From assembly GCA_964481575.1 (NCBI GenBank), contig CAYZTR010000026.1, positions 1 to 30,576 on the forward strand: DNA of 30,576 bases. The letters are read 5' to 3'. The notes under the pieces are model-generated. The model was not told the origin of the DNA and did not search any database. It was given only the letters and a program-made list of their open reading frames with translations. Of this stretch, positions 6,917 through 14,909 are shown in pieces (within the stretch, counting starts at the first letter, position 1; the number at the start of each line of letters is the position of its first letter). The stretch comes from UQRS01 sp964481575 (GTDB lineage Bacteria; Bacillota; Clostridia; Oscillospirales; Acutalibacteraceae). Made by a program: the position numbers and the translations under genes.

Positions 6917-9900
6917 TTAATTTCCCGCCAGAATGGCCTTCCGCAGCAGCACCACGTCGGTCACCGACAGACTGCCGTCTTCATTCAGATCACCCCGCTG
7001 CAGCGTATCACTCTCCGGTGCTCCCTGCAAAATGGCCTTTCGCAGCAACACCACATCGGTCACTGACAAATCGCCGTCCTGATTCATATCCCCTTTTAGG
7101 GCAATCAGCACCGGAAGCTGCAGTGTTTTAGTCTCGTTCCCGGCGGTGACAGTCACCTGCCACGCTGCCCCCTGCAAAACCGCCTCCAGTGTATCCACAT
7201 TCACCGGAGCCTGATGACCGTCCGCATACACACCTGTAACGGTGAAATCAGCGGCGGTAAATGCGTAATCCGCCGGATACGCCAGGGCCTGGGGGGTAAT
7301 TTCCAGAGAAACCAAAGGCGGCAGCTGCATAATCACGGTCGCCTGCTCCGTAAGTCCACCGGCAACAACGGTCAGCCGCCAGCCATCCGGCGTCTGTTCC
7401 GCAGAAACAGAATCCACCGACACCGGCGCGGTGGCCCCATCAGCATAAAGCCCGGTCACCGACACATCCGCCTGCGCAAAACTGTAATCCCAGGGATACT
7501 GCTCTGCCATTGGCGTCACCTGCAGAGAAACAAGAGCCGGCTCCAGCACCGTAACGGATAACGGCGCGGTAAATGTGCCGTCTGTCACCGCCAGATCCTG
7601 CACTCCAGGCCGGGTGGGATCATAGCCGGTCACTGTATAATCAGAAATCAGTTCTTTTGTTCCGTCAGACCAAAGCCGCACCACCTGCAGCCCGGTCAGA
7701 TCCAGAGGCGTATTCCACTGGTAGACGGTGGTATTCGGGAGATTTTGGAGCTGCAGCCCCTGCGGTGTTGGCGCCGCTTCCAGCAGAGTAATATCATTGC
7801 GACCCAGCAGCGTCCCGTTGCTCGCATAAGTATAGAAGATCACAACGGTTTTCTCCCCTACCTGGGGCGTCAGATCCGCATTGGGAATCTGCACTGCCAC
7901 TACACCCCCGGATGTATTCAAGGAGGTATACTTCTTTCCGTTCAGATACACATCGGTTACCGCGCCCTCCGCGCTGACATGCAGGAAAATATCGCTGCCG
8001 TACCGATACATACCCTGGGCAGGAACGGCGGAAACAGTATCTGTCAACAGTCCGGTACCGTCCGCATGCATGGCCACCACCTGAATACCGGCATCCTTCT
8101 GATACTGACCGTAAGAACTCCGGAAGCTGGCCTCGGTAGCCATTTGGGCGTCCATCCAGGCCAGCCGGTTCTCCAGCCAGGTATGCATGATCTGATAATC
8201 CGATTCAAAGCCCCGCTGGTTGTACCAAAGGGCGGTGTTCATTTCTCCGGATTCCTTCAGATACGGATAGGCCGCCTCCATTTGGGTCAGGAGGTTTCCA
8301 AACGCCTCCCGATAGATCCAGTAATACTCCTGGGCTTTGGTAAGAAAATAGGGATCGCTGGCCAATTGCTTGAACCAGATGTTCTGAATTCCATCCCGGT
8401 TATAATGCCAAAGCTGCCATTCATTATAAATGTAAGAATCATAATATCCGCCGGCTGTCAGATCCATATCCCAAATGGGGCCGAAAATCAGCTTGCCATC
8501 ATTATCCTTATACAGATAATTGGAATTATATCCGGCATCCCAGTTAAAGAATACCTCCTGCACCAGCCACCATTTCAGCATACTGTCCATATCCGCCAAA
8601 TCGGAATAATGTACCTGCTCACCATTGTAGGTGGTGTAGCCATCCGACCCATAGCAGGCATTCTCCAGAGCCTGGGTATATCCGGAAATATACGAAAGCA
8701 TCTCCGAATTGGTCACGGCAAATTCCGGCCGGTTCACCTTAATCAACAGGCCGTGAGAGGTCCAGAAAGAGGAAACCTCATCATTATACCGGTCCATTTC
8801 CAGCAGATACCCTCCGTCCAAAGCCGGCAAAGGCTCTTGCAGATAATCGGCCGCCTGATAGGTCACTCCTTCATAAACAAACTGACCGGAGCTGGCCCAT
8901 TCCAGATGCTCCACCAGCTGGGTCTCCAGGGCATCCTGATCCACATTGGCGTTAGCCTTGGCCACCGCCTCCGCCAGATCCTCGGCTATCCCCTCCCATT
9001 CGGTGATATTCACCCGGGTGGAACCGATACGAATCTGCTCACACAGAAGATAATTGCCGATACAGCGCCCATTCAGAATCACGTCCACCCATCGGCTTTC
9101 CATATATTCCATGCCCAGGGCGCCGCTGAGATCCATGGACAGCTTGTTCCGCAGGAAACATTCGTCCTGGTAATTGGCCAGCAAAATCCAGTGCTTGGCC
9201 GAACCCATCCCCAACAGGTTAGCCTTGGAATTCAGCTTGATATGATAGGGTTTCTTGGGCATTCCCCAGGTGGCGTTGCCCCGCCCCTTGATCTGGACGG
9301 CCCCATTATACTGAATGGCTGGCATATTCCCGTTGCCGGACAGTTTCATGGAGGCGGACTTGTAGGTATTCTTGTCCGTAATATCGGCGCCGTCATCGGT
9401 ATTGAGATACAGCACCGGCAATCGGGAGCAGAAAAGACTGGCGCTGCCCAACACCGTCATAGTATCCCGCCGGTAAACTGTACAGGTCAGCGTTTTTTCC
9501 AGATCCGCTTCAACAGGGGTATAAATGGTCGAATTCGTCCCCACCGAACTGCCGTCCACCGTCCAAAGATAGGTACAGTCCACCTGTTTCCCAAGAGTAT
9601 TCACCCGAACAGACAGAGGCGTCCCGGGTTGAGCGTAGGATGCCCCGAAGGAAATATGGGCAGGAATGTAATCCGGATCATAAATCAGCACCGGATCCCC
9701 AAAGCAAACATGCCCATAGGCAATATTCCCATCCACACTGTCTGCTGTCACCTGCACGGTGGCGCCGGCCTCCGCATGGACGGAAAAATCATAGCCCATC
9801 TGCACCTGCATGGGGCCGGAGCTCCAAACCCGGGAACCGTTGACCAAGATATTAACCACCGATTTATTGTTATACCCCACATTGGGGCTATCCACATGCC

Positions 9901-10261
9901 AGCAGATGCCGGTGGTTCCGGAAAAGGTATTGCACCCCTCCGGCATGGTAAAGGTGTATGACGTCATATAGCCCTGGGTATGGAATCGGAACCCCCGGAA
10001 AAACTCCCGGTAGGTACTGCCGTCAGCAGTACCCAACCAGACCGCCCCTTCCGGTGTACCGGAGGGCAGACCGGTGGAAGCATACTCCCGTTGGCAGCCG
10101 CTGCGCCGGTAAATATCCGTATTGGACACATCCCCAGTAACCTGCCCGGCCTCAATCAAATCCACCAGATAAACCGGTTGGGACGAGGCCATTGCAGAAA
10201 CCGCAGGGAAACAGGACAGCAGAATGAAAACAGCCAAACACAAGCTTAAAACACGTTGCAC
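6917..10261 (-). CDS. Secreted CotH-kinase protein with NPCBM-like module and dockerin
   Basis: A 1114-residue exported protein. Order: signal peptide (1-26); an NPCBM-like carbohydrate-binding module (28-195); an Ig-like domain (200-275); a CotH kinase domain (283-605); a helical region (620-720); a beta domain (725-830); three Big-type Ig repeats (about 845-906, 910-980 and 982-1052), the last two clearly tandem copies with VTGLYADG and VTGVYADG; and a two-repeat dockerin (1056-1111). The CotH signatures are intact: EQ at 408-409, GGYLLEMDRY with Glu488 and Asp490, and GPIWDMD with Asp598 and Asp600. CotH proteins are atypical secreted protein kinases; CotH domains are also known in cellulosomal proteins. 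The target here is unknown. The GTG start (10259-10261) has CGGAGGT 6 nt upstream. Confidence 0.93.
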   Translation of the reverse strand: MQRVLSLCLAVFILLSCFPAVSAMASSQPVYLVDLIEAGQVTGDVSNTDIYRRSGCQREYASTGLPSGTPEGAVWLGTADGSTYREFFRGFRFHTQGYMTSYTFTMPEGCNTFSGTTGICWHVDSPNVGYNNKSVVNILVNGSRVWSSGPMQVQMGYDFSVHAEAGATVQVTADSVDGNIAYGHVCFGDPVLIYDPDYIPAHISFGASYAQPGTPLSVRVNTLGKQVDCTYLWTVDGSSVGTNSTIYTPVEADLEKTLTCTVYRRDTMTVLGSASLFCSRLPVLYLNTDDGADITDKNTYKSASMKLSGNGNMPAIQYNGAVQIKGRGNATWGMPKKPYHIKLNSKANLLGMGSAKHWILLANYQDECFLRNKLSMDLSGALGMEYMESRWVDVILNGRCIGNYLLCEQIRIGSTRVNITEWEGIAEDLAEAVAKANANVDQDALETQLVEHLEWASSGQFVYEGVTYQAADYLQEPLPALDGGYLLEMDRYNDEVSSFWTSHGLLIKVNRPEFAVTNSEMLSYISGYTQALENACYGSDGYTTYNGEQVHYSDLADMDSMLKWWLVQEVFFNWDAGYNSNYLYKDNDGKLIFGPIWDMDLTAGGYYDSYIYNEWQLWHYNRDGIQNIWFKQLASDPYFLTKAQEYYWIYREAFGNLLTQMEAAYPYLKESGEMNTALWYNQRGFESDYQIMHTWLENRLAWMDAQMATEASFRSSYGQYQKDAGIQVVAMHADGTGLLTDTVSAVPAQGMYRYGSDIFLHVSAEGAVTDVYLNGKKYTSLNTSGGVVAVQIPNADLTPQVGEKTVVIFYTYASNGTLLGRNDITLLEAAPTPQGLQLQNLPNTTVYQWNTPLDLTGLQVVRLWSDGTKELISDYTVTGYDPTRPGVQDLAVTDGTFTAPLSVTVLEPALVSLQVTPMAEQYPWDYSFAQADVSVTGLYADGATAPVSVDSVSAEQTPDGWRLTVVAGGLTEQATVIMQLPPLVSLEITPQALAYPADYAFTAADFTVTGVYADGHQAPVNVDTLEAVLQGAAWQVTVTAGNETKTLQLPVLIALKGDMNQDGDLSVTDVVLLRKAILQGAPESDTLQRGDLNEDGSLSVTDVVLLRKAILAGN

Positions 10262-10297
10262 GAAAGCACCTCCGCTTGAAACGATTTAAGTAACCAC

Positions 10298-10326
10298 ATT
10301 GTAGCAAACCTTCGCCTGACTTGCAA
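10298..10326 (-). promoter_or_regulatory. Sigma-A promoter for the CotH dockerin gene
   Basis: On the minus strand TTGCAA (10326-10321), a 17-bp spacer and TACAAT (10303-10298). The start codon is 37 nt further on. It is divergent from the promoter at 10410-10438, with roughly 80 nt between the two -35 boxes. Confidence 0.75.
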
Positions 10327-10409
10327 GAGGAAATTGAAAAATAATCAGTATTTTACTTAAAAATTTTATCATTTTCAAAATTTTTTCATATAATCTGTAA
10401 ATATTTATC

Positions 10410-10438
10410 TTGTTTTCCAAAAACAAATCCATTATACT
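10410..10438 (+). promoter_or_regulatory. Sigma-A promoter for the F5/8-type dockerin gene
   Basis: TTGTTT (10410-10415), a 17-bp spacer and TATACT (10433-10438), inside a very AT-rich stretch. Transcription would begin near 10445, giving a leader of about 50 nt. Confidence 0.7.
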
Positions 10439-10496
10439 ATAAATACGTAACAATATCTCACAGGATATCGTTACAAATATTGAAGGAGGTCTTTTC

Positions 10497-13031
10497 ATGA
10501 AAATGAAACGCATTTTCGCCGTACTCCTGGCGCTTTGCCTGGTACTCGCTTCCCTGTCGGCTGTGGTTGCCGGCGCCCTCAGCAGCCCGGACTTTGACAG
10601 CACAGACGCTGTTTATGCCACCAAAATTGCACCCGAAAACATCAGTTTGGTCAGTGCCGCGGCCGGTGCCAATACGGCAGAAGGCGCCGCCATGCTTTTT
10701 GACGACACAGCTTCCACCAAGTATTGTCTGACCGGCCAATCCACCGGCGGCTACATGCAGGATATTATTTTCCGCACCGGCTCCCCTGCCACCTTGACCG
10801 GCTATTCCTTCGTTATTGCCGGCGACACCTCCAGTTTCCCGGAGCGGAATCCCAACAGCTGGACACTGTCCGCTTCTGTGGATACCGTGGAATGGGTCGT
10901 GCTGGATACTGTCACCGAAGCTGGGCTCACTACCTCTGCCGGGCAGGAAATCCTCTTTGCCGTGGACACACCCGCCGCTTATTCCTATTATAAGCTGTCC
11001 TTCACCAACCTGCTGGGCAGCACCTTCCAGCTGGCTGACGTGAACCTGTTTGGCGAATTGGGTCAGTTGACTGCCGCCGATGCAGAAGCAAAAATTGCCG
11101 CCATTGCCGAAAAGGAAATGGGTTCTGACGCCTATCTGGGAGCAGTAGTTTCCGCTCAGGATACACTGGCTGCTCTGTCAGAAGAGGAGCAGGCCAAGGT
11201 GTCTGAATCGGCCCTGGCCGCTTTGGAGAATGCCGGAAAAATCGCCGAAGTTTACAACGCCATTTACCCCATCCGCGTTACCTTTAACAGTGATCTGGCA
11301 GCCGTAAAGGCTTGGCTGGAAACTGACCCGGATTTGGCAGCCCAACTGCCAAAAACCTTTACAGAAGACGCTCAGGCCGCTTATCAGGCGCAGCTGAAGG
11401 CATATCGTGATGCTGCCCAAGAAGTCACGATCTTTGCCACCGTAGGTGACAGCGACGTACAGGTTACCGTAACCGGTGCAGACGGTGTGGAGTACAACTA
11501 TCCCACCACCGACAATTCCGACTATACTACCCCCTGGCTTAACGACGCTGGCCAGGCAGAAGGCGCCATCACCGCTACCCAGCAAGCTCTGCGGGATGAG
11601 TTGATTTATCAGTATGAGAACGGCTATAATCTGGGCGTGGATGTGTTCCAGGAATATGGCAAGCGAAGCAACGCCTTGAACCTGTCTATATACAACACCA
11701 TCCTCTGCGTGCAGATTTCCAACTTTGAATATGGCCCCTGCGAAAACAGCGGCGTCACCGAACCCTGGCACCGGGTCAGAAACTGGAACATGATGGCCGT
11801 TCCTTTCTCAGGCATGGCCTTCTCCGAAACCGGGTACCTTTGCTGGAATGAACTGAACGCTGCTTCCCTGCCTTTGGGCAATTCCTTTGTTTACGACGGA
11901 AAAACCTATCAGGTATATTGGACCGGATATAAATCCGTGAATGACGCTACCGCCGCCGAGGCCCTGGCCCAGGGCGACAGCATCTCCATTGATTCTGTCT
12001 CCATCTTCCCCGGTTCGGCCAACGGCAGTGACACCACTGCAAATCTGTTCCGCTATGCTTACGCTGCATATAACCAGGCCGGCAAAGCAACCGGTCTCTA
12101 CCTGGGAATTCCCACCGGCGATACCGTACAGTCTAACGCCATGTACTATCAGGGCTTTACCTCTGACCTGGGCAACGCATTCCTGATTGCATCTGCTGAT
12201 AAGGTGACCGCCACCCCAGCCTATTCTACCGGAGACGCCACCTATGAAGCAACCCTGAACGCCAACAAGCCCGCAGTGATTACCGGAGATTTGGCTGATG
12301 TATTTGCACAGGCCATTGCAGAAGGCACCCTGGAAACCCTGGGGGATCTGGAATCCGTCACCGAAGACACCATTACATTTGCGAACGGCGCCCTGACCGC
12401 TACCGACTGCGTCCACGACTGGGTCTTTGATGAAAACGACCCTGACCCTACCTGCACCGAGGAAGGCATCGCCCACTACACCTGCAGCAAATGCGGAGAA
12501 ACCAAGGCCCAGCCGATCCCCGCTCTGGGGCATGATTTCGTTCTGGATGAAACCAGACACATAGATCCTGATCCGGCGAACGACGGTTCCGATACCTATG
12601 TTTGCTCTCGCTGCGGCGAAGAAGAGGTTGTCGTCCTGGTACATGCGGATTACACCGCCCTGGACGAGGCCATTGCCGCCGCCGAGGCGCTGGATCCCAC
12701 CCAATTCACCGCCGATTCCTACAACGATGTGCAGGCGGCCTTGGAGCTGGCCAAGGCGGTAAACCGCCATTTGACAGAAGACGATCAAAGTGTGGTCAAC
12801 AGCGCCACCGCCACCCTGAACCGTACCCTGGGCTATCTGCAAGCACCCTATCAGCTGGGTGATCTGAACCAAGACGGTAACCTGTCGGTTACCGATGTGG
12901 TGCTGCTGCGCAAGGCCATCCTGGCCAGCCAAAGCGCCACAGAGACGCCCTTGGGCGACCTGAACCAAGACGGCAGCCTGTCAGTCACCGATGTGGTGCT
13001 GCTGCGCAAGGCCATCCTGAACAATAACTAA
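10497..13031 (+). CDS. Secreted F5/8-type (CBM32-like) protein with LGFP-like region, FIVAR and dockerin
   Basis: An 844-residue exported protein with no recognisable catalytic domain. Order: signal peptide (1-28); an F5/8 type C (CBM32-like) domain (about 42-188); a helical spacer (190-308); the LGFP-like region (about 360-635) shared with the SGNH protein; a Cys-pair module of the HxW...TCTxxG...YTCSxCG...PALGH kind (640-712, second copy incomplete) that probably binds zinc; a FIVAR-type three-helix domain (716-782); and a two-repeat dockerin (787-842). It is probably a binding or adaptor subunit of a dockerin-assembled complex. ATG at 10497 has AAGGAGGT 6 nt upstream; ATG at 10503 is less likely. 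It is transcribed divergently from the CotH gene and ends in a strong terminator. Confidence 0.9.
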   Translation: MKMKRIFAVLLALCLVLASLSAVVAGALSSPDFDSTDAVYATKIAPENISLVSAAAGANTAEGAAMLFDDTASTKYCLTGQSTGGYMQDIIFRTGSPATLTGYSFVIAGDTSSFPERNPNSWTLSASVDTVEWVVLDTVTEAGLTTSAGQEILFAVDTPAAYSYYKLSFTNLLGSTFQLADVNLFGELGQLTAADAEAKIAAIAEKEMGSDAYLGAVVSAQDTLAALSEEEQAKVSESALAALENAGKIAEVYNAIYPIRVTFNSDLAAVKAWLETDPDLAAQLPKTFTEDAQAAYQAQLKAYRDAAQEVTIFATVGDSDVQVTVTGADGVEYNYPTTDNSDYTTPWLNDAGQAEGAITATQQALRDELIYQYENGYNLGVDVFQEYGKRSNALNLSIYNTILCVQISNFEYGPCENSGVTEPWHRVRNWNMMAVPFSGMAFSETGYLCWNELNAASLPLGNSFVYDGKTYQVYWTGYKSVNDATAAEALAQGDSISIDSVSIFPGSANGSDTTANLFRYAYAAYNQAGKATGLYLGIPTGDTVQSNAMYYQGFTSDLGNAFLIASADKVTATPAYSTGDATYEATLNANKPAVITGDLADVFAQAIAEGTLETLGDLESVTEDTITFANGALTATDCVHDWVFDENDPDPTCTEEGIAHYTCSKCGETKAQPIPALGHDFVLDETRHIDPDPANDGSDTYVCSRCGEEEVVVLVHADYTALDEAIAAAEALDPTQFTADSYNDVQAALELAKAVNRHLTEDDQSVVNSATATLNRTLGYLQAPYQLGDLNQDGNLSVTDVVLLRKAILASQSATETPLGDLNQDGSLSVTDVVLLRKAILNNN

Positions 13032-13050
13032 CAGCACAGTCTGGACTTTC

Positions 13051-13087
13051 GCTGCCCCTCCGTGGAACCACGGAGGGGCAGCTTTTT
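13051..13087 (+). terminator. Rho-independent terminator, perfect 15-bp stem
   Basis: GCTGCCCCTCCGTGG and CCACGGAGGGGCAGC pair perfectly around a 2-nt AA gap (13051-13082; the real loop will be a little larger), followed by TTTTT. It closes the dockerin gene and isolates the rpsF operon. Confidence 0.93.
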
Positions 13088-13184
13088 CAGGGAAACGGCG
13101 CGCGAAGCCGGGCTGAAGACCACCTCCTGCCCGAAATGCTGCACCGGAAAAGACAAAATTACAGCTTTTTCCCGGCTTTTTCAC

Positions 13185-13213
13185 TTGACAACCCAAATCC
13201 CCGGTGCTATAAT
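13185..13213 (+). promoter_or_regulatory. Consensus sigma-A promoter of the rpsF operon
   Basis: TTGACA (13185-13190), a 17-bp spacer and TATAAT (13208-13213): both boxes match consensus perfectly, as expected for a ribosomal protein operon. Confidence 0.93.
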
Positions 13214-13220
13214 ACTTTCG

Positions 13221-13287
13221 CTATGGTAAATCATGGCGCAATATGCGCCGTCACCACTATAGCTCCTTGCCCCGAGAGAAACGGGGC
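13221..13287 (+). promoter_or_regulatory. Structured 5' leader of rpsF, possible S6:S18 autoregulatory element
   Basis: Right after the expected transcription start, CTAT (13221) and ATAG (13259-13262) and the nearby GGT/ACC pair as an outer stem. An inner hairpin GGCGC-AATAT-GCGCC (13235-13249) overlaps a CCG followed by TCACC in the internal loop. A second hairpin CCCCG...CGGGG (13270-13286) precedes the ribosome binding site. The known S6:S18 leader has two stems with an unpaired CCG and an ACC-rich strand; the match here is by eye only. Confidence 0.5.
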
Positions 13288-13313
13288 CAAAAGACCAAAA
13301 GGAGGTGCTTTCA

Positions 13314-13598
13314 ATGACAAAGTATGAGACTGTTGCAATCTACTCCGTTACCGCCGGAGAGGAGGCTACTGCCGCCGTCGCCGAAAAGATGAAGGCGCTC
13401 ATCGAAGCCAACGCAACACTGGAAAGCGTGGATGATTGGGGAACCCGTCATCTGGCTTACCCTATCAACAAGGAAACCGATGGGAACTATGTGCTGTACA
13501 ACTTCGAGAGTGATGTCAACTTCCCGGCTGAGCTGGATCGTGTTGCCAACATCACCGATGGGGTCCTGCGGATCCTCACCACCAAGAAGGAAGACTAA
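13314..13598 (+). CDS. rpsF: 30S ribosomal protein S6
   Basis: A 94-residue protein of the small-subunit platform, which binds S18 as a heterodimer on 16S rRNA. It opens with TKYETVAIYSV and contains DDWGTRHLAYPINKE and the hydrophobic strand YVLYNFES, with IRYE-like S6 topology and the usual length. The start ATG has AAAGGAGGTG 8 nt upstream; a GTG inside that binding site (13305) is in frame but is not the start. It is the first gene of rpsF-ssb-rpsR, the order found across Firmicutes, and may be repressed by its own S6:S18 complex through the leader. Confidence 0.97.
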   Translation: MTKYETVAIYSVTAGEEATAAVAEKMKALIEANATLESVDDWGTRHLAYPINKETDGNYVLYNFESDVNFPAELDRVANITDGVLRILTTKKED

Positions 13599-13613
13599 GG
13601 AGGCGTCACTGTT

Positions 13614-14054
13614 ATGAATACTGTTGCACTGGTCGGTCGCCTGACCGCAACGCCTGAGTTGAAAAAGACCAACAGTGGGTTGTCTGTCCTTTCCTTCAGT
13701 ATTGCCGTCGATCGCCGGTTCAAGGATCAGAACGGGGAACGTACCGCCGACTTCATCAACTGTGTTGCCTGGCGGCAGACTGCCGAGTTTATCTGCCAAT
13801 ATTTTGATAAAGGGCAGCGCATCGGCCTGGTTGGTTCCATTCAGACCCGGAAATATACCGATCGTGATGGCAAAGAACGCACGGCATTTGAAGTTGTCGT
13901 GGATCAGGCCGAGTTCGTAGAGCGGAAGCAAAACGGCGAAGCCGGCGGCTATGCACCCCGGAATGACGCGCCCAAGCCGGCCGCTCCCTCTTATAACAAT
14001 GCCACTGCCGGAGATTTCTCCGAAATCGTGGATGAGGAAGAACTCCCCTTCTAA
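13614..14054 (+). CDS. ssb: Single-stranded DNA-binding protein
   Basis: A 146-residue SSB that coats single-stranded DNA in replication, repair and recombination. Residues 1-105 form the OB fold (VALVGRLTATPEL, FINCVAWRQTAEF, GLVGSIQTRKYTDRDG). A low-complexity Gly/Pro/Ala linker follows, and the acidic tip DEEELPF is the standard docking peptide for partner proteins. AAGGAGG lies 10 nt before the ATG and overlaps the end of rpsF, so the genes are co-transcribed 15 nt apart. Confidence 0.97.
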   Translation: MNTVALVGRLTATPELKKTNSGLSVLSFSIAVDRRFKDQNGERTADFINCVAWRQTAEFICQYFDKGQRIGLVGSIQTRKYTDRDGKERTAFEVVVDQAEFVERKQNGEAGGYAPRNDAPKPAAPSYNNATAGDFSEIVDEEELPF

Positions 14055-14099
14055 AGTAATTTCGGATCACGCTTATTATTACCAAAGGAGGTTTTGCAA

Positions 14100-14339
14100 A
14101 TGGAAAAAACCGATCGTCCTGCTCGTCGTAAGAGCCGCAAGAAGATTTGCCATTTCTGTGTTGACAGAATTGAGGCAATTGATTATAAGGACACTGCCCG
14201 GCTGCGGAAGTACATTTCCGAGCGCGGCAAGATTCTGCCCCGCCGGGTCACCGGTACCTGTGCTGCTCATCAGCGGAAGCTGACTGTCGCCATCAAGCGG
14301 GCCCGCTACATTGCGCTGCTCCCCTACGTTTGCGACTAA
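14100..14339 (+). CDS. rpsR: 30S ribosomal protein S18
   Basis: A 79-residue partner of S6. It keeps the zinc-type cysteines: CHFC near residue 19 and GTCAAHQRKL near residue 57. The family core IDYKDTARLRKYISERGKI and PRRVTG is intact. The start ATG (14100) has AAAGGAGGT 7 nt upstream; an in-frame TTG six bases before it is too close to that site. It is the last gene of the operon and is followed by a strong terminator. Confidence 0.97.
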   Translation: MEKTDRPARRKSRKKICHFCVDRIEAIDYKDTARLRKYISERGKILPRRVTGTCAAHQRKLTVAIKRARYIALLPYVCD

Positions 14340-14350
14340 TTCAGATTTTC

Positions 14351-14388
14351 AAAAGGCTGCTTTACCAGTTGGTAAAGCAGCCTTTTTT
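14351..14388 (+). terminator. Rho-independent terminator of rpsF-ssb-rpsR
   Basis: AAAAGGCTGCTTTACC (14351-14366), loop AGTT and GGTAAAGCAGCCTTTT (14371 onward) pair perfectly, with the T-run continuing to 14388. Confidence 0.95.
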
Positions 14389-14481
14389 CTGTTTGCAGCA
14401 ACAAGATCCGTTTTTTCTGCCGCTGAAAAGCGGATTTTCCCTCTGCAACTGCGAAATTTCTTGTTTTTTTGGCAAAAAGGC

Positions 14482-14510
14482 TTTCCATTCATGGTGTTTT
14501 GTGCTACAAT
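14482..14510 (+). promoter_or_regulatory. Promoter of the zapA operon (extended -10)
   Basis: TTTCCA (14482-14487), a 17-bp spacer and TACAAT (14505-14510) preceded by TGC, an extended -10. The weak -35 box is typical of extended -10 promoters. Confidence 0.65.
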
Positions 14511-14543
14511 AAGTGTGTATAAATTTTGCTGAGGTGATAAACG

Positions 14544-14909
14544 ATGGCAAGTAAGATGAAGCTGAATATTGGCGGGATTGATTACTACATCAATTCGGAT
14601 GAAAGCGAGGATTATATCCGCAACATCAGCACCAATATTAACGGAAAGCTGGATGAAATCGCCCGGCAGAATCCCTATCTGTCTACCACCATGGTGGCTG
14701 TGTTCGCCGCCCTGGAATACTGCGACGCCATGGAAAAAGCAAAATCGCACATTGCCCAGTTGGAAATGCAGGCCAAGGGCTATGTGGAAGACGCCGCCTG
14801 TGCCCGGTTGGAGGCCGAAGAGGCGCGCCGGGAGATTGAACGTTTGGGGAAAGAAAACTATGCCCTGCGGCTCAAGCTGGAAGAAGCCACCGGCAAGCCT
14901 CTGTTCTGA
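14544..14909 (+). CDS. zapA: Cell division protein ZapA
   Basis: A 121-residue FtsZ-ring associated protein that bundles FtsZ filaments at mid-cell. The N-terminal globular part (KMKLNIGGIDYYINSDESED, residues 4-23) and the middle helix with MVAVFAALEYCDAM are typical of ZapA. The C-terminal 50 residues form a coiled coil rich in Glu, Ala and Arg (ARLEAEEARREIERL), a little longer than in short Bacillus ZapA. ATG at 14544 has GAGGTGAT upstream. The stop overlaps the start of the next gene (TGATG), indicating translational coupling. Confidence 0.93.
   Translation: MASKMKLNIGGIDYYINSDESEDYIRNISTNINGKLDEIARQNPYLSTTMVAVFAALEYCDAMEKAKSHIAQLEMQAKGYVEDAACARLEAEEARREIERLGKENYALRLKLEEATGKPLF

Noticed and set aside
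7745..9961. A 738-codon open frame on the plus strand
   Set aside because: It lies antisense to the CotH dockerin gene, has no ribosome binding site or family resemblance, and consists of a shadow of biased codons.
11178..12968. Two long minus-strand frames
   Set aside because: They are shadows of the F5/8-type dockerin gene, which has a signal peptide, domains and a good ribosome binding site.
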